Below, piece by piece: positions 55,213 through 64,000 of a stretch of 64,000 nt of DNA (position 1 is its first letter; every line of letters begins with the position of its first letter). The notes beneath the pieces are model-generated. The model searched no databases and was not told where the DNA came from. It saw only the letters and a program-made list of their open reading frames with translations. The stretch comes from an uncultured Pelagibacteraceae bacterium. Its GTDB lineage: Bacteria; Pseudomonadota; Alphaproteobacteria; Pelagibacterales; Pelagibacteraceae. A program made the translations under genes and the position numbers. The stretch lies in NCBI GenBank assembly GCA_902588895.1, contig CACIRC010000002.1, positions 62,001-126,000 of the forward strand, in the 5' to 3' direction.

Positions 55213-55260
55213 TTTCAAGACCAGTGCTTTCAACCACTCAGCCATCTCTCCGTGAGCAAG
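55213..55260 (-). repeat. att core copy 3 (right end of element 2)
   Basis: The 48-bp repeat differs from copy 1 at one base (G to A in the anticodon-stem segment). The sequence beyond it is the presumed original chromosomal flank of tRNA-Ser, and it resembles the flank of copy 2 over about 30 bases. Confidence 0.93.
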
Positions 55261-55262
55261 GT

Positions 55263-55291
55263 TTTATAATTATAATTATTTAATTCAACCA
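55263..55291 (-). promoter_or_regulatory. Orphan original tRNA-Ser promoter
   Basis: On the minus strand TGGTTG and TATAAA are separated by 17 bases. It is likely the original host tRNA promoter, now about 24 kb from the tRNA gene. If active it would read leftward, antisense to caspase 4. Confidence 0.5.
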
Positions 55292-55337
55292 TAAAATAGT
55301 CTAATAAACTTATTAATTACAAGCATCATGCTTTCCT

Positions 55338-56216
55338 ATGAATAAAGAATTTAACAAAGGCTTATTACTTGCTGGGTTTGGATCTTTTTGGTGGGGATTT
55401 TTTGGTGTAATTTATTTTAAATATATCGCTTATATTGGGTATATTGAATTAGTAGTTCATAGATGTTTGTGGACAGCTTTTACTTTAATTCTGACTACTT
55501 TTTTTTTCTCTAAATGGAATGTTTTTTTTAAAATTGTAAAAAATAAATCAAATTTATTTTATTTATTTATCTCAGGATTTTTAATTTTTATAAATTGGGG
55601 TGTATGGATATATGCTATAGCAACAAATAGAATTATAGATGCAAGTTTTGGGTATTTTATAATGCCCATTTTAAGCGTAATGCTAGGTTATCTCTTTTTT
55701 AAAGAAAAACTTAATAAAAAAAGAATCTTTTCAATTTTCTTAGTTATTCTATCAATTCTTTTTTTAATAATAGTAAGCATTAAATCATTGCCTTGGGTTG
55801 GTTTAATTGTTGCTTTAAGTTGGGGGTTCTACAATCTTGTTAGAAAAAAAATTAACGTTGAAACTGATATAGGACTTCTTATCGAGAGTTTATTTATATT
55901 ACCATTTGCACTATTAGCTTTTTATTTGATAGCAAGCAAAGGATATAATGATTTTCAATTATCTGATCCATCGATGATGATATTTATTTATCTTGCTGGA
56001 CCTATGACTGTCATACCTTTATTTTTATATGTTAGGGGAGTTGAACTCTGTGGTTTAGGGCCGACAGGCATGATATTTTATATAACTCCCACTTTTCAGT
56101 TTTTATTAGGGTACTTTTATTACAACGAGCCTTTCTCAATAACAAAATTAGTTAGTTTTATTTTTATTTGGATTGCTGTAATTATATATATGAAGGATTT
56201 ACATGAAACTAATTAA
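55338..56216 (+). CDS. rarD: EamA/RarD-family permease
   Basis: This 292-residue protein has ten predicted membrane helices and the RarD pattern (WGFFGVIYFKYI near the start, IELVVHRCLWT, INWGVWIYAIATNRI). The family includes exporters and uptake permeases of unknown or varied metabolites. It overlaps the transglycosylase gene by 14 bases and marks the return to core genes. Confidence 0.85.
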   Translation: MNKEFNKGLLLAGFGSFWWGFFGVIYFKYIAYIGYIELVVHRCLWTAFTLILTTFFFSKWNVFFKIVKNKSNLFYLFISGFLIFINWGVWIYAIATNRIIDASFGYFIMPILSVMLGYLFFKEKLNKKRIFSIFLVILSILFLIIVSIKSLPWVGLIVALSWGFYNLVRKKINVETDIGLLIESLFILPFALLAFYLIASKGYNDFQLSDPSMMIFIYLAGPMTVIPLFLYVRGVELCGLGPTGMIFYITPTFQFLLGYFYYNEPFSITKLVSFIFIWIAVIIYMKDLHETN

Positions 56217-57204
56217 TTTTTTTTTATTTTTTATTTTTATTTCTATTAAATTTTCATTTGCTGATATCAATAAAGAATTTGAAAATTGGAAATTAAATTT
56301 TAAAAAAATAGCTTTAGAAAACAATATTTCAGAAAAAACATTTGATATAGTTATGTCTGATACTAAATTTTTATCAGATGTAATAAAATACGATAGGTAT
56401 CAACCTGAATTTTACGAGGATACTAAAACTTATATTTCAAAAAGAACATCCTCAAAAAAAGTCTTGTTAGGAAAAAAATTCTATGAAAAAAATTCAACGT
56501 TAATCAATAACGTTGAAAACGAATTTAATATAGAGAGAGAGTTACTATTAGCTCTAATGGGAATAGAGACTAATTTTGGAACTTATGTTGGTAAAATGGA
56601 TATTTTATCCTCTTTGGCAACCCTAAGTTTTGACAAAAGAAGATCAGAATTTTTTACAAATGAATTATTAATTCTTTTGAGATTAATTGAAAATGAACAA
56701 ATAGATTATAAAACGTTATATGGATCTTGGGCAGGTGCTTTTGGTTTTTTTCAATTTATGCCATCAACAATGAAAAATTATGCAATTGACCATGATGGCA
56801 ACGGATATATAGATTTAAAAAATAATAATGATGCTTATGCTTCAGCATCAAACTATTTAAATCAAATTGGTTGGAAAAGTGAGAATCCTTGCTTTTATAG
56901 AATTGATTTATCAGAGAATATACCAAGTAAATATTTGAACATTTCTGCAAAAAAACTTCATGATAAAAAAAAATTAAAATATTTTAGAAAATTTATTAAA
57001 AATAATGATCAAATAGATAACAAGTATAACGCTTTAAAAGTAGCCATCATAACTCCAGATAAAGATATCATACCTGATGCCGAAACTTTAAATCCAGCTT
57101 ATATCGTGTTTGATAACTATGAGATAATATTAAAATGGAATAGATCATTGCGATTTGCTTTAGCCGTTTGTACATTAAAAGATAAATTTAAAAATGAACT
57201 TTAA
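56203..57204 (+). CDS. mltB: Membrane-bound lytic murein transglycosylase B-like
   Basis: This 333-residue protein has a signal peptide (cut near SFAD) and an SLT_2-type fold. The catalytic Glu lies in LMGIETNFGTYVG, and SWAGAFGFFQFMPSTM is highly conserved. It cleaves glycan strands of peptidoglycan in the periplasm. It is followed by rlpA-like and dacC genes with overlaps, a known cell-wall cluster. Confidence 0.9.
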   Translation: MKLINFFLFFIFISIKFSFADINKEFENWKLNFKKIALENNISEKTFDIVMSDTKFLSDVIKYDRYQPEFYEDTKTYISKRTSSKKVLLGKKFYEKNSTLINNVENEFNIERELLLALMGIETNFGTYVGKMDILSSLATLSFDKRRSEFFTNELLILLRLIENEQIDYKTLYGSWAGAFGFFQFMPSTMKNYAIDHDGNGYIDLKNNNDAYASASNYLNQIGWKSENPCFYRIDLSENIPSKYLNISAKKLHDKKKLKYFRKFIKNNDQIDNKYNALKVAIITPDKDIIPDAETLNPAYIVFDNYEIILKWNRSLRFALAVCTLKDKFKNEL

Positions 57205-57955
57205 AAAAATAATATTAATTCTTTCTATACTTTTTTTATCTGCATGTAATCAATTTGATCAAAATGATAAAAACTTAGTTTATATTAGTGATCAAAAGTA
57301 TAGTAATACTGGATTTGCTTTAATTTATGATGATGAATTAAAAAAAGAAAAAAAAATATCTAAAAAAATTGATAATAGATCTCTTTTAATTTTTCATAAT
57401 AAAATTAAAAAAAATTCATTTGTTAAAATTACCAATCCAGTTAATGATAAATCAATTATAGCAGAAGTAATCTCTAATAATGTTACATTCTCATCTTTTT
57501 ACAACTCTGTAATTACGCAACGAATTGCTGAGGAGTTATCACTTAACCCTAAAGAGCCTTATATTGATCTTGTTTTAATCTCAAAAAGTTCAACATTTGT
57601 AGCTAAAAAAGCAAAGACTTTTGAAGAAGAGAAAAGTGTAGCCGAAAAAGCTCCTGTTGATGGAATTACGATAGATAATCTTGGTAAAGAAAAAGAAGAA
57701 GAAGTCCAAATAAAAAAACATAAATTTTTATATTCAATAAAGATTGCAGATTTTTATTACAGAGACTCTGCAGAAAATATGGTTGATAGAATAAAAGATG
57801 AGACAAATATAAAAAAATCTGTAATTAAGAAATTATCAAAAACTAAATATAGGGTATTATTGGGTCCATTTAATGATATAAAAAAACTGGAAAAATCATT
57901 TAATGAAATTAGAGTATTAAATTTTGAAAATATAGAAATATTAAAAGATGTTTAA
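57194..57955 (+). CDS. rlpA: RlpA-like SPOR-domain lipoprotein
   Basis: This 253-residue protein has a lipobox LSAC at residue 18. A double-psi barrel-like region (about 75-140) contains FVKITNPVNDKSIIAEV, and a C-terminal SPOR domain (about 180-253) contains YRVLLGPFNDIKKLEKSF. RlpA removes or binds denuded glycan at the septum. The barrel is weakly conserved, so enzyme activity is uncertain. Confidence 0.7.
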   Translation: MNFKKIILILSILFLSACNQFDQNDKNLVYISDQKYSNTGFALIYDDELKKEKKISKKIDNRSLLIFHNKIKKNSFVKITNPVNDKSIIAEVISNNVTFSSFYNSVITQRIAEELSLNPKEPYIDLVLISKSSTFVAKKAKTFEEEKSVAEKAPVDGITIDNLGKEKEEEVQIKKHKFLYSIKIADFYYRDSAENMVDRIKDETNIKKSVIKKLSKTKYRVLLGPFNDIKKLEKSFNEIRVLNFENIEILKDV

Positions 57956-59099
57956 AATATTATTAACTGTAATTTTTTTTAGCTTTTCATTAATAAATAC
58001 CTCAAATGCAAATTTTGATGTAAAAGCAAGAACTGCAATATTGCAGGATTATCATTCGGGTGAAATTCTTTATGAAAAAGAACCTGATATTTCTATTTAT
58101 CCAGCATCTATGACAAAAATCATGACGGCAATTATAGCTTTTGATTTAATAAAGTCAGGGGATCTTAACTTAGATGAAAAATTTATAATATCTGAAAGAG
58201 CTTGGAGATTATCCACTTCTGGATATTCATCAATGTTCATAATGGTCGGTGATGAGGTGTCTGTTGAAAATTTATTAAGAGGCATAATTGTTGCTTCTGG
58301 TAATGATGCATGTATAGCTTTAGCGGAAGGTATAGCAGGCACTGAAGAAGAATTTGCTATTTTAATGACAGCGAAAGCAAAAGAATTAGGAATGGATAAT
58401 ACAAATTTTTCAAATTCATCAGGTATTAATGATCCTGAAAATTATTCAACAGTTAGAGATATTTTAAAAATGTCTAGATATTTAATTAAAGAACATCCTG
58501 AGTTTTATAAGATGTTTGCAGAAAAGGAGTTTACTTGGGACAGAACAGGAGGTGATCCTATAACACAAGGAAATAGAAATCCTTTACTTTATAAAAATTT
58601 TGGAGCTGATGGAATAAAAACTGGATATTTGGCTGTCGAAAAATATTCTTTAGCTTCATCAATTGATAGGAAGGGTAGAAGATTAATTGCAGTTGGAAGC
58701 GGTTTTAATTCAAAAAATTCTAGATCTAGGGAAAGTACAAAATTACTTACATTTGGTCTTACTAATTATGATCTTGTTGAAATTGCTAAAGCTAATAAAC
58801 CTTTTCACAAAATTGACGTATGGCTTGGAAAAGAAAATACCGTGGAAGCATATACAAATAAAGATATTTATAAAACAATCAAAAAAGCAAAAAAAAAACT
58901 TTTAAAAGTTGTTGTGAAGTATGATGGTCCGGTTGAAGCACCAATCAAAAAGGATCAAAAAATAGCTACACTACGAGTTGTTTATGATCAAGAACTAGTC
59001 GGAGAGTATGATTTGCTTTCATCGAAAGAAATTAAAAAAGTTAATTTTTTAACAAGATTAATAAAATCAATAAATTATTTAATTTGGGGTGATGTCTAA
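57948..59099 (+). CDS. dacC: D-alanyl-D-alanine carboxypeptidase (PBP5/6 family)
   Basis: This 383-residue protein has a signal peptide, the active-site motifs SxxK (SMTK), SGN (SGND) and KTG (KTGY), and a C-terminal beta-rich domain with a membrane-binding end. It trims the terminal D-Ala from peptidoglycan stems. It overlaps the RlpA-like gene by eight bases and ends just past the tmk start. Confidence 0.93.
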   Translation: MFKILLTVIFFSFSLINTSNANFDVKARTAILQDYHSGEILYEKEPDISIYPASMTKIMTAIIAFDLIKSGDLNLDEKFIISERAWRLSTSGYSSMFIMVGDEVSVENLLRGIIVASGNDACIALAEGIAGTEEEFAILMTAKAKELGMDNTNFSNSSGINDPENYSTVRDILKMSRYLIKEHPEFYKMFAEKEFTWDRTGGDPITQGNRNPLLYKNFGADGIKTGYLAVEKYSLASSIDRKGRRLIAVGSGFNSKNSRSRESTKLLTFGLTNYDLVEIAKANKPFHKIDVWLGKENTVEAYTNKDIYKTIKKAKKKLLKVVVKYDGPVEAPIKKDQKIATLRVVYDQELVGEYDLLSSKEIKKVNFLTRLIKSINYLIWGDV

Positions 59100-59706
59100 A
59101 AAACCCATCATTGTTTTTGAGGGTATAGAGGGCAGTGGTAAAAGTCACCATATTAATAAAGTATCTAAATATTTAGATAACAAAAAAATTAATTATATAA
59201 AAATAAGAGAACCAGGTGGAAGTTTTAACTCTGAAAAAATAAGAAGATTAATTTTAAATAAAAAATCTAATTTTAATATACATACTGATTTACTTTTATA
59301 TTTGGCAGCACGTAGTGAAAACATTAGTCTTATAAAAAAATCTTACAAAAAAAAAATTATTTTAATTGATAGATTTGTAGACTCAACTATTGCATATCAG
59401 CATTATGGTATGGGTGTTGATTTAAAAATTATAAATATCATGAATAGATTTTTATTAAAAAAAATCAAAGTCAACTTTACTTTTCTTAATATTGTTAATA
59501 AAAAAAATCTATTTCAAAGATTAAAAAATAGAAAATCCTTAAATAGATATGATCAGTTTAATATGAATTTTTATAATAAAGTTCAAAAAGGTTTTTTAAA
59601 ACTAGCTAAATTGAATAGAAAATCATACAAAATAATCGATTCAAATTTAGATATAAAAAAAAATGAAGATTTAATTATAAATCAACTCAAAAAATTAATT
59701 AAATGA
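59092..59706 (+). CDS. tmk: Thymidylate kinase
   Basis: The ATG at 59092 gives a 204-residue protein. The track begins at a GTG one codon earlier. It has the P-loop GIEGSGKSHH and the DRF motif in IDRFVDSTIAYQ. It phosphorylates dTMP to dTDP. It lies between dacC and holB with overlaps. Confidence 0.93.
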   Translation: MSKKPIIVFEGIEGSGKSHHINKVSKYLDNKKINYIKIREPGGSFNSEKIRRLILNKKSNFNIHTDLLLYLAARSENISLIKKSYKKKIILIDRFVDSTIAYQHYGMGVDLKIINIMNRFLLKKIKVNFTFLNIVNKKNLFQRLKNRKSLNRYDQFNMNFYNKVQKGFLKLAKLNRKSYKIIDSNLDIKKNEDLIINQLKKLIK

Positions 59707-60632
59707 ATTTAAATCCCGCAACTCAAATAAATTTATTTGAGCACAAAGAAATTTTTAATAAATTATACAAATTATATAAAAACGATACTTTGCCTAATAA
59801 AATTCTTTTATCTGGTGAAAAAGGAATTGGAAAATCAACATTAGCATATCATTTAATTAATTTTGTATTATCAGAAAATGAAGAACACTCTTATGATTAT
59901 GAAAATAATAGAATTAATTCTAATAATAAGTCATACAAACTTATACAAAATAAATCTAACCCAAATTTTTACTTAATTGATGTCGTAGAAGATAAAAAAA
60001 ATATTGATATAAATCAAATTAGAGAATTGATAATAAATCTAAACAAATCCTCATTTAATAAAAAAAAAAGATTTGTTCTAATTGATAATATTGAATTATT
60101 AAACTTAAATTCAATTAATGCTTTGTTAAAAACTTTGGAAGAACCTAATGAAAATATAAATTTTATTTTAATTAATAACAATAAAAGAGTGTTACCAACT
60201 CTTAAATCCAGATGTTTGAATTTTAAAGTTTATTTAACAAAAGATCAGTCTATTAGAATTTTTAATCAATTAATAAATGATGATATAAATACTATTATCA
60301 ATAATAAGTTATTTGATTATTATGCTACCCCTGGAAAATTATTTAAATTAATTAAGTTGTCCGAAGAATATAACTTAGATCTTGTTAATTTTGATTTAAA
60401 CACAACTCTAAAGACTATAATAAAAGATAAAATTTATAAAAAGGATAAATCAATAATTGAAATTATTTATTCTTTTATTGAACTTTATTTTAGAAACAAT
60501 ATATCTAGTGAAAATATTAGTTTACTAAAGTCATACCATTATTTTTTAGAAAAAATTAATAATACTAAAATTTATAATTTAGATGAGGAAACATTGTTTA
60601 TGGAATTTGAGGATAAAATATTAAATGGATAA
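59703..60632 (+). CDS. holB: DNA polymerase III delta' subunit
   Basis: This 309-residue clamp-loader protein has Walker A GEKGIGKSTLA, a Walker B-like RFVLIDNIELLN and the sensor segment LLKTLEEPNENINFI. The four-cysteine zinc knuckle of many delta' proteins is absent. Its place between tmk and metG is the classic setting. Confidence 0.88.
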   Translation: MNLNPATQINLFEHKEIFNKLYKLYKNDTLPNKILLSGEKGIGKSTLAYHLINFVLSENEEHSYDYENNRINSNNKSYKLIQNKSNPNFYLIDVVEDKKNIDINQIRELIINLNKSSFNKKKRFVLIDNIELLNLNSINALLKTLEEPNENINFILINNNKRVLPTLKSRCLNFKVYLTKDQSIRIFNQLINDDINTIINNKLFDYYATPGKLFKLIKLSEEYNLDLVNFDLNTTLKTIIKDKIYKKDKSIIEIIYSFIELYFRNNISSENISLLKSYHYFLEKINNTKIYNLDEETLFMEFEDKILNG

Positions 60633-62166
60633 AACTTTTTATATTACTACGCCGATATACTACCCATCAGCAAGCCCACATATGGGTCATGCATATTCAA
60701 GTATTATCGCAGATTTTTTTGCAAGATTTAAAATAATTGATGATTATCAGGTTCATTTTCTTACAGGTACGGACGAGCATGGTTTAAAAATTCAAAGATC
60801 TGCAGAAAAAGCAGGGAAGGAACCTCAAATATTTTGTGATCAAATTAGTCAAACATTTAGAGATCTTTCAGATACTTTGAATTTATCAAATACTGATTTT
60901 ATAAGAACTACGGAGTCTAGACATAAAAAAACAGTTCAGCATCTTTGGAATGAACTTGAAAAAAACGATGATATATACCTATCAAATTATTCTGGATGGT
61001 ATTCAGTATCAGATGAAGCTTTTTATAACGAAGACGAAATTGAAGAAGTAGATGGAAAAAAAATTGCTATACACTCAAAATCCCCTGTTGAATGGATTGA
61101 AGAAGAATCCTACTTTTTTAGACTTTCAAAGTGGGAAAAACCGTTATTAGATTATTATGAAGCTAATCCAGATTTTATTTCTCCACAATCTAGAAAAAAT
61201 GAAGTTATTAGTTTTGTAAAAAGTGGTCTTAAAGATCTTTCTGTAAGTAGAAAAAGTTTTTCATGGGGTATACCTGTTCCAAATAATAAGAACCATGTGA
61301 TATATGTTTGGCTTGATGCATTAACAAATTATTTAAGTGCATTAAATTACCCTAATACAGATGATGATTTGTTTAAAAAATTTTGGCCAGCTTCAATACA
61401 TTTAATTGGAAAAGATATATTAAGATTCCATGCTGTTTATTGGCCTGCTTTTTTATTGGCAGCAAAAATTGATTTACCAAAGAAAGTTTATGGGCATGGA
61501 TGGATATTATCAGGTGAAGAAAAAATGTCTAAATCTAAAGGAAATATACTTGATCCACTTAAAATAATTAAAGAGTATGGTTTAGATCCTTTAAGATACT
61601 ATTTAATTAAAGAAGTTTCTTTTGGTAATGATGGGAATATATCTCAAGAAAGACTAGAAGATTGTATAAATAGTGATTTAGCTAACAATTATGGAAATTT
61701 ATGTCAGCGTGTAACTGCTTTTGCAATAAAAAATTGTGATGGAAAAATTCCATTAGAGGTAAAATTTTATGATGAGGATTTATTAATACTAAATAAATAT
61801 AAAGATAATTTAGATAATATTAGGTTGCAAATCGATAATCAAAATATTAATTTTTACATTGATTATATTGTAAATTCACTTTTTGAAGCTAACAAATATT
61901 TTAATGATCAAGAACCTTGGAAAAAGAAAAATAATATAATTAGATTAAATACTATTGTTTACACAACTTTAGAAATTGTAAGAAAAATAAGTTTTTTATT
62001 GTATCCAATTATTCCTGATGCCTCTCAAAAGGCATTAAAGATTTTTGATATTGAAGAAAAAGATATAAAATTAGATACAGTTACAAATAATAATTATTTA
62101 AAAAAAGGTAATAATATAAATAAAATAGATATACTTTTTAAAAAAATAGAAAAAAACAATGATTGA
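60625..62166 (+). CDS. metG: Methionyl-tRNA synthetase
   Basis: This 513-residue class I synthetase has YPSASPHMGHAYSS (HIGH) and EEKMSKSKGN (KMSKS). It lacks the C-terminal EMAP-type tRNA-binding domain, as is common in alphaproteobacteria. It charges initiator and elongator tRNA-Met. It overlaps tatD by eight bases. Confidence 0.96.
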   Translation: MDKTFYITTPIYYPSASPHMGHAYSSIIADFFARFKIIDDYQVHFLTGTDEHGLKIQRSAEKAGKEPQIFCDQISQTFRDLSDTLNLSNTDFIRTTESRHKKTVQHLWNELEKNDDIYLSNYSGWYSVSDEAFYNEDEIEEVDGKKIAIHSKSPVEWIEEESYFFRLSKWEKPLLDYYEANPDFISPQSRKNEVISFVKSGLKDLSVSRKSFSWGIPVPNNKNHVIYVWLDALTNYLSALNYPNTDDDLFKKFWPASIHLIGKDILRFHAVYWPAFLLAAKIDLPKKVYGHGWILSGEEKMSKSKGNILDPLKIIKEYGLDPLRYYLIKEVSFGNDGNISQERLEDCINSDLANNYGNLCQRVTAFAIKNCDGKIPLEVKFYDEDLLILNKYKDNLDNIRLQIDNQNINFYIDYIVNSLFEANKYFNDQEPWKKKNNIIRLNTIVYTTLEIVRKISFLLYPIIPDASQKALKIFDIEEKDIKLDTVTNNNYLKKGNNINKIDILFKKIEKNND

Positions 62167-62920
62167 TTCACACTGTCATCTAGATCACGAACCATTACTG
62201 AGCGATCTATCTAACGTAATACAAAGATCGAAAAAAGCAGGTATAGAAAAATTATTAACTATCTCAACTTCATTTGAAAGTTTTTCTAGAGTAAAAGAAT
62301 TAGTTAATAAAGATGAGATGATTTATGGTACTATTGGTATTCACCCTCATGAATGTTCCACAAATATTATTACTTCGAAACAGATCGTAGAAAGTCTGAA
62401 TGAAAATTCAAAAATTATTGGAATTGGAGAAACCGGGTTAGATTTTTATTATAATAATAGCGAAAAAAACAAACAGATAGAAAGTTTTGAAGAACATATA
62501 GATGCATCCATAAAAACCAATATTCCATTAATTATTCATTCAAGAGATGCAGAAAAAGAAACTTTTGAGATTTTAAATCAATATAAAAATGAAGACCTTA
62601 AAATTTTGATGCATTGTTTTACAGGATCAAAAGAATTCTCAAAGAAACTTATGACTTTAAATTCATTCTTTTCAGCTAGCGGTATTATTACTTTTAAAAA
62701 CTCATTGGATTTACAAGATACTTTCAAATCTATTTCAATGGATAATATCTTAATTGAAACCGATAGTCCTTTTCTAGCACCTGTTCCTAAAAGAGGAAAA
62801 AAAAATGAACCATCATTTATTGATTTTACTGCTGCTAAATTAGCTCAGATTAAAAATCTATCCAAAGAAAAGCTTATTAAAAAAACTACAGATAACTTTA
62901 ATAAACTTTTTTTTAATTAA
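62159..62920 (+). CDS. tatD: TatD family deoxyribonuclease
   Basis: This 253-residue TIM-barrel metal enzyme has MIDSHCHLDHE, GETGLDFYYN, LIIHSRDAE and LIETDSPFLAPV, the family metal-binding segments. TatD proteins are 3'-5' DNases that act in DNA repair. It follows metG. Confidence 0.92.
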   Translation: MIDSHCHLDHEPLLSDLSNVIQRSKKAGIEKLLTISTSFESFSRVKELVNKDEMIYGTIGIHPHECSTNIITSKQIVESLNENSKIIGIGETGLDFYYNNSEKNKQIESFEEHIDASIKTNIPLIIHSRDAEKETFEILNQYKNEDLKILMHCFTGSKEFSKKLMTLNSFFSASGIITFKNSLDLQDTFKSISMDNILIETDSPFLAPVPKRGKKNEPSFIDFTAAKLAQIKNLSKEKLIKKTTDNFNKLFFN

Positions 62921-62924
62921 ATTA

Positions 62925-63695
62925 ATGAAATTTATTATTTTAGGATGTGGTAGTTCAATGGGTGTACCAAGACCAGATGGTTTCTTTGGAAATTGTGATC
63001 CTAATAATAAAAAAAATTATAGAACAAGATGTTCTGCTTTAATTAAGACAAGTGATGAAAATATATTAATAGATACTTCTCCTGATTTAAGAAACCAACT
63101 ATTAAGGCATAAAATTAAAAAAATTAATAAAGTTCTATATTCACATATGCATGGAGATCAAACACACGGTATTAATGATTTAAGAGCTTTTTTTATTAGT
63201 GGAAAAAAACCTATTGATATTTTTGCAGATAATCCAACATCTAAATATTTAAAAAATAGTTTCTCTTATTGCTTTAATAAATTTTCTCGAGAATACCCAG
63301 CAACTCTAAAATTAAATAAATTGAACGATAAACTTTTCACCATTAACAAAAATAAAAAAATTAAAATAAAATCTATTACAGTAGAGCATGGTAAGGTTAA
63401 ATCTAATTGTTTCATAATAGATAATAAAATTGCATATATTAGTGATGTCAGTAAGATATATAATAAGGACTTTAGATATTTCAAAAATTTGAAATATTTA
63501 ATTATTGATTGTTTGTGGTATAGATTTCATCCTTCTCATTTTAATTTAGAGAAATCTTTAGAAATTATTAAATTATTTAAACCCAAAAATTCGATCTTAA
63601 CAAATTTACATACTGATTTAGATTATAAAAAATTAAAAGAAATTTTACCAAGAAACGTTATTCCAGCTTATGATGGATTGACTATAAACTTATAA
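62925..63695 (+). CDS. PhnP-like metallo-beta-lactamase fold hydrolase
   Basis: This 256-residue protein has the MBL core YSHMHGDQTHGINDLR and a distal metal ligand in VEHGKV. The usual HxHxDH motif has Gln for the last His, a change that may be typical of this subgroup. PhnP-type enzymes hydrolyse cyclic phosphodiesters. The substrate here is unknown. It is convergent with the next gene and overlaps it by six bases. Confidence 0.78.
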   Translation: MKFIILGCGSSMGVPRPDGFFGNCDPNNKKNYRTRCSALIKTSDENILIDTSPDLRNQLLRHKIKKINKVLYSHMHGDQTHGINDLRAFFISGKKPIDIFADNPTSKYLKNSFSYCFNKFSREYPATLKLNKLNDKLFTINKNKKIKIKSITVEHGKVKSNCFIIDNKIAYISDVSKIYNKDFRYFKNLKYLIIDCLWYRFHPSHFNLEKSLEIIKLFKPKNSILTNLHTDLDYKKLKEILPRNVIPAYDGLTINL

Positions 63696-64000
63696 GATAT
63701 TTTCGATAGCTTTAATTATTTTTTTTGACATAGGTTTTGTCATAGATGCAAACGTATCTTCTACTTTGCCTTCTTTATTAATTAAAATTTTATGAAAATT
63801 CCATTTTGGAACAGCTGATTTACCATGATTTTTTTTTGCCCATTTAAAAATTTCGTGAGCATTTTTACCCTTAACGTCTGTTATAGTTGTAAGAGGAAAG
63901 TTAATATTAAAGTTTACTTCACAAAATTTTTTAACATCTGCATTATTATTTTTTTCTTGATTAAACGAATTTGATGGAACACCTAGAACGATTAAACCTT
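63690..64000 (-). CDS. Glutathione peroxidase, C-terminal fragment
   Basis: The 103 visible residues of this minus-strand gene are cut by the window edge. GLIVLGVPSNSFNQE and KWNFHKILINKEGKVEDTFAS match the middle and C-terminal halves of glutathione peroxidases. The catalytic Cys or Sec lies outside the window. It reduces peroxides with thiols. Confidence 0.85.
   Translation of the reverse strand, partial: GLIVLGVPSNSFNQEKNNNADVKKFCEVNFNINFPLTTITDVKGKNAHEIFKWAKKNHGKSAVPKWNFHKILINKEGKVEDTFASMTKPMSKKIIKAIENIL

Larger units (their letters stand above)
40511..55260. mobile_element. Element 2: integrase-less island with an exported caspase/protease gene set
   Basis: About 14.7 kb lies between att copies 2 and 3. 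It carries nine to ten genes in three operons, all of whose products have signal peptides or a lipobox, and no integrase, replication or phage gene. Its ends carry arm-type repeat pairs at the same distances from the att cores as element 1. It therefore looks like an integrated unit that has lost its integrase or relies on one supplied in trans. Composition is as AT-rich as the host. Confidence 0.75.

Overview
The window is a compact, very AT-rich alphaproteobacterial chromosome segment, most likely from the SAR11 clade (Pelagibacterales). I infer this from the short or overlapping intergenic spaces, the lysine/asparagine/isoleucine-rich proteins and the streamlined housekeeping blocks (argS-nagZ-scpAB-tatABC-serS-yajC-secDF; uvrA/ssb-gyrA-coaD-ppi-tgt; mltB-rlpA-dacC-tmk-holB-metG-tatD). 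No database search was possible, so the genus is an inference.

Layout. 1-2.4 kb: the 3' end of a PhoB-like regulator facing an aqpS-arsC arsenic module, then a phytanoyl-CoA dioxygenase family enzyme. 2.5-6.7 kb: a zinc locus (znuA divergent from znuC-znuB-zur, followed by a malate/lactate dehydrogenase family gene) with overlapping Zur-like palindromes between the arms. 6.7-31.5 kb: core genes for DNA repair, translation, protein export, cell-wall recycling, chromosome segregation and tRNA modification, plus tRNA-Lys(TTT). 31.45-31.54 kb: tRNA-Ser(TGA), the target of two tandem integrations. 55.3-64 kb: core genes for cell-wall turnover, dTMP kinase, DNA polymerase III delta', MetRS and TatD, ending in a partial glutathione peroxidase.

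Two tandem elements occupy 31.5-55.3 kb. Three 48-bp copies of the 5' half of tRNA-Ser plus its leader (31505, 40511, 55213) bound them. Element 1 (about 9 kb) looks like a phage satellite: tyrosine integrase, HTH and ribbon-helix-helix regulators, a TOTE-like primase fused to an SF3 helicase, a putative PD-(D/E)XK nuclease and small zinc-binding proteins, with no capsid or terminase genes seen. Element 2 (about 14.7 kb) has no integrase. Every gene in it appears to encode an exported protein: four caspase-like peptidases (one split by a frameshift), a TPR plus trypsin-like protease, a DUF4384-like protein, an LPP20-like coiled-coil protein, a SHOCT-repeat protein and a lipoprotein.

The most unusual observation is that both elements carry paired CAAGTTT-type repeats at the same places relative to the att cores: exactly 72 bp inside each left core and about 115-117 bp before each right core. 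I infer that element 2 is a genuine integrative unit moved by the same integrase family, now non-autonomous, with an exported caspase/serine-protease network as its cargo. All four caspase domains keep the His/Cys dyad and each carries a canonical EF-hand-like calcium loop near the C-terminus, so a calcium-controlled protease system in the envelope is a testable hypothesis. Its function (defence, competition or envelope remodelling) cannot be read from the sequence.
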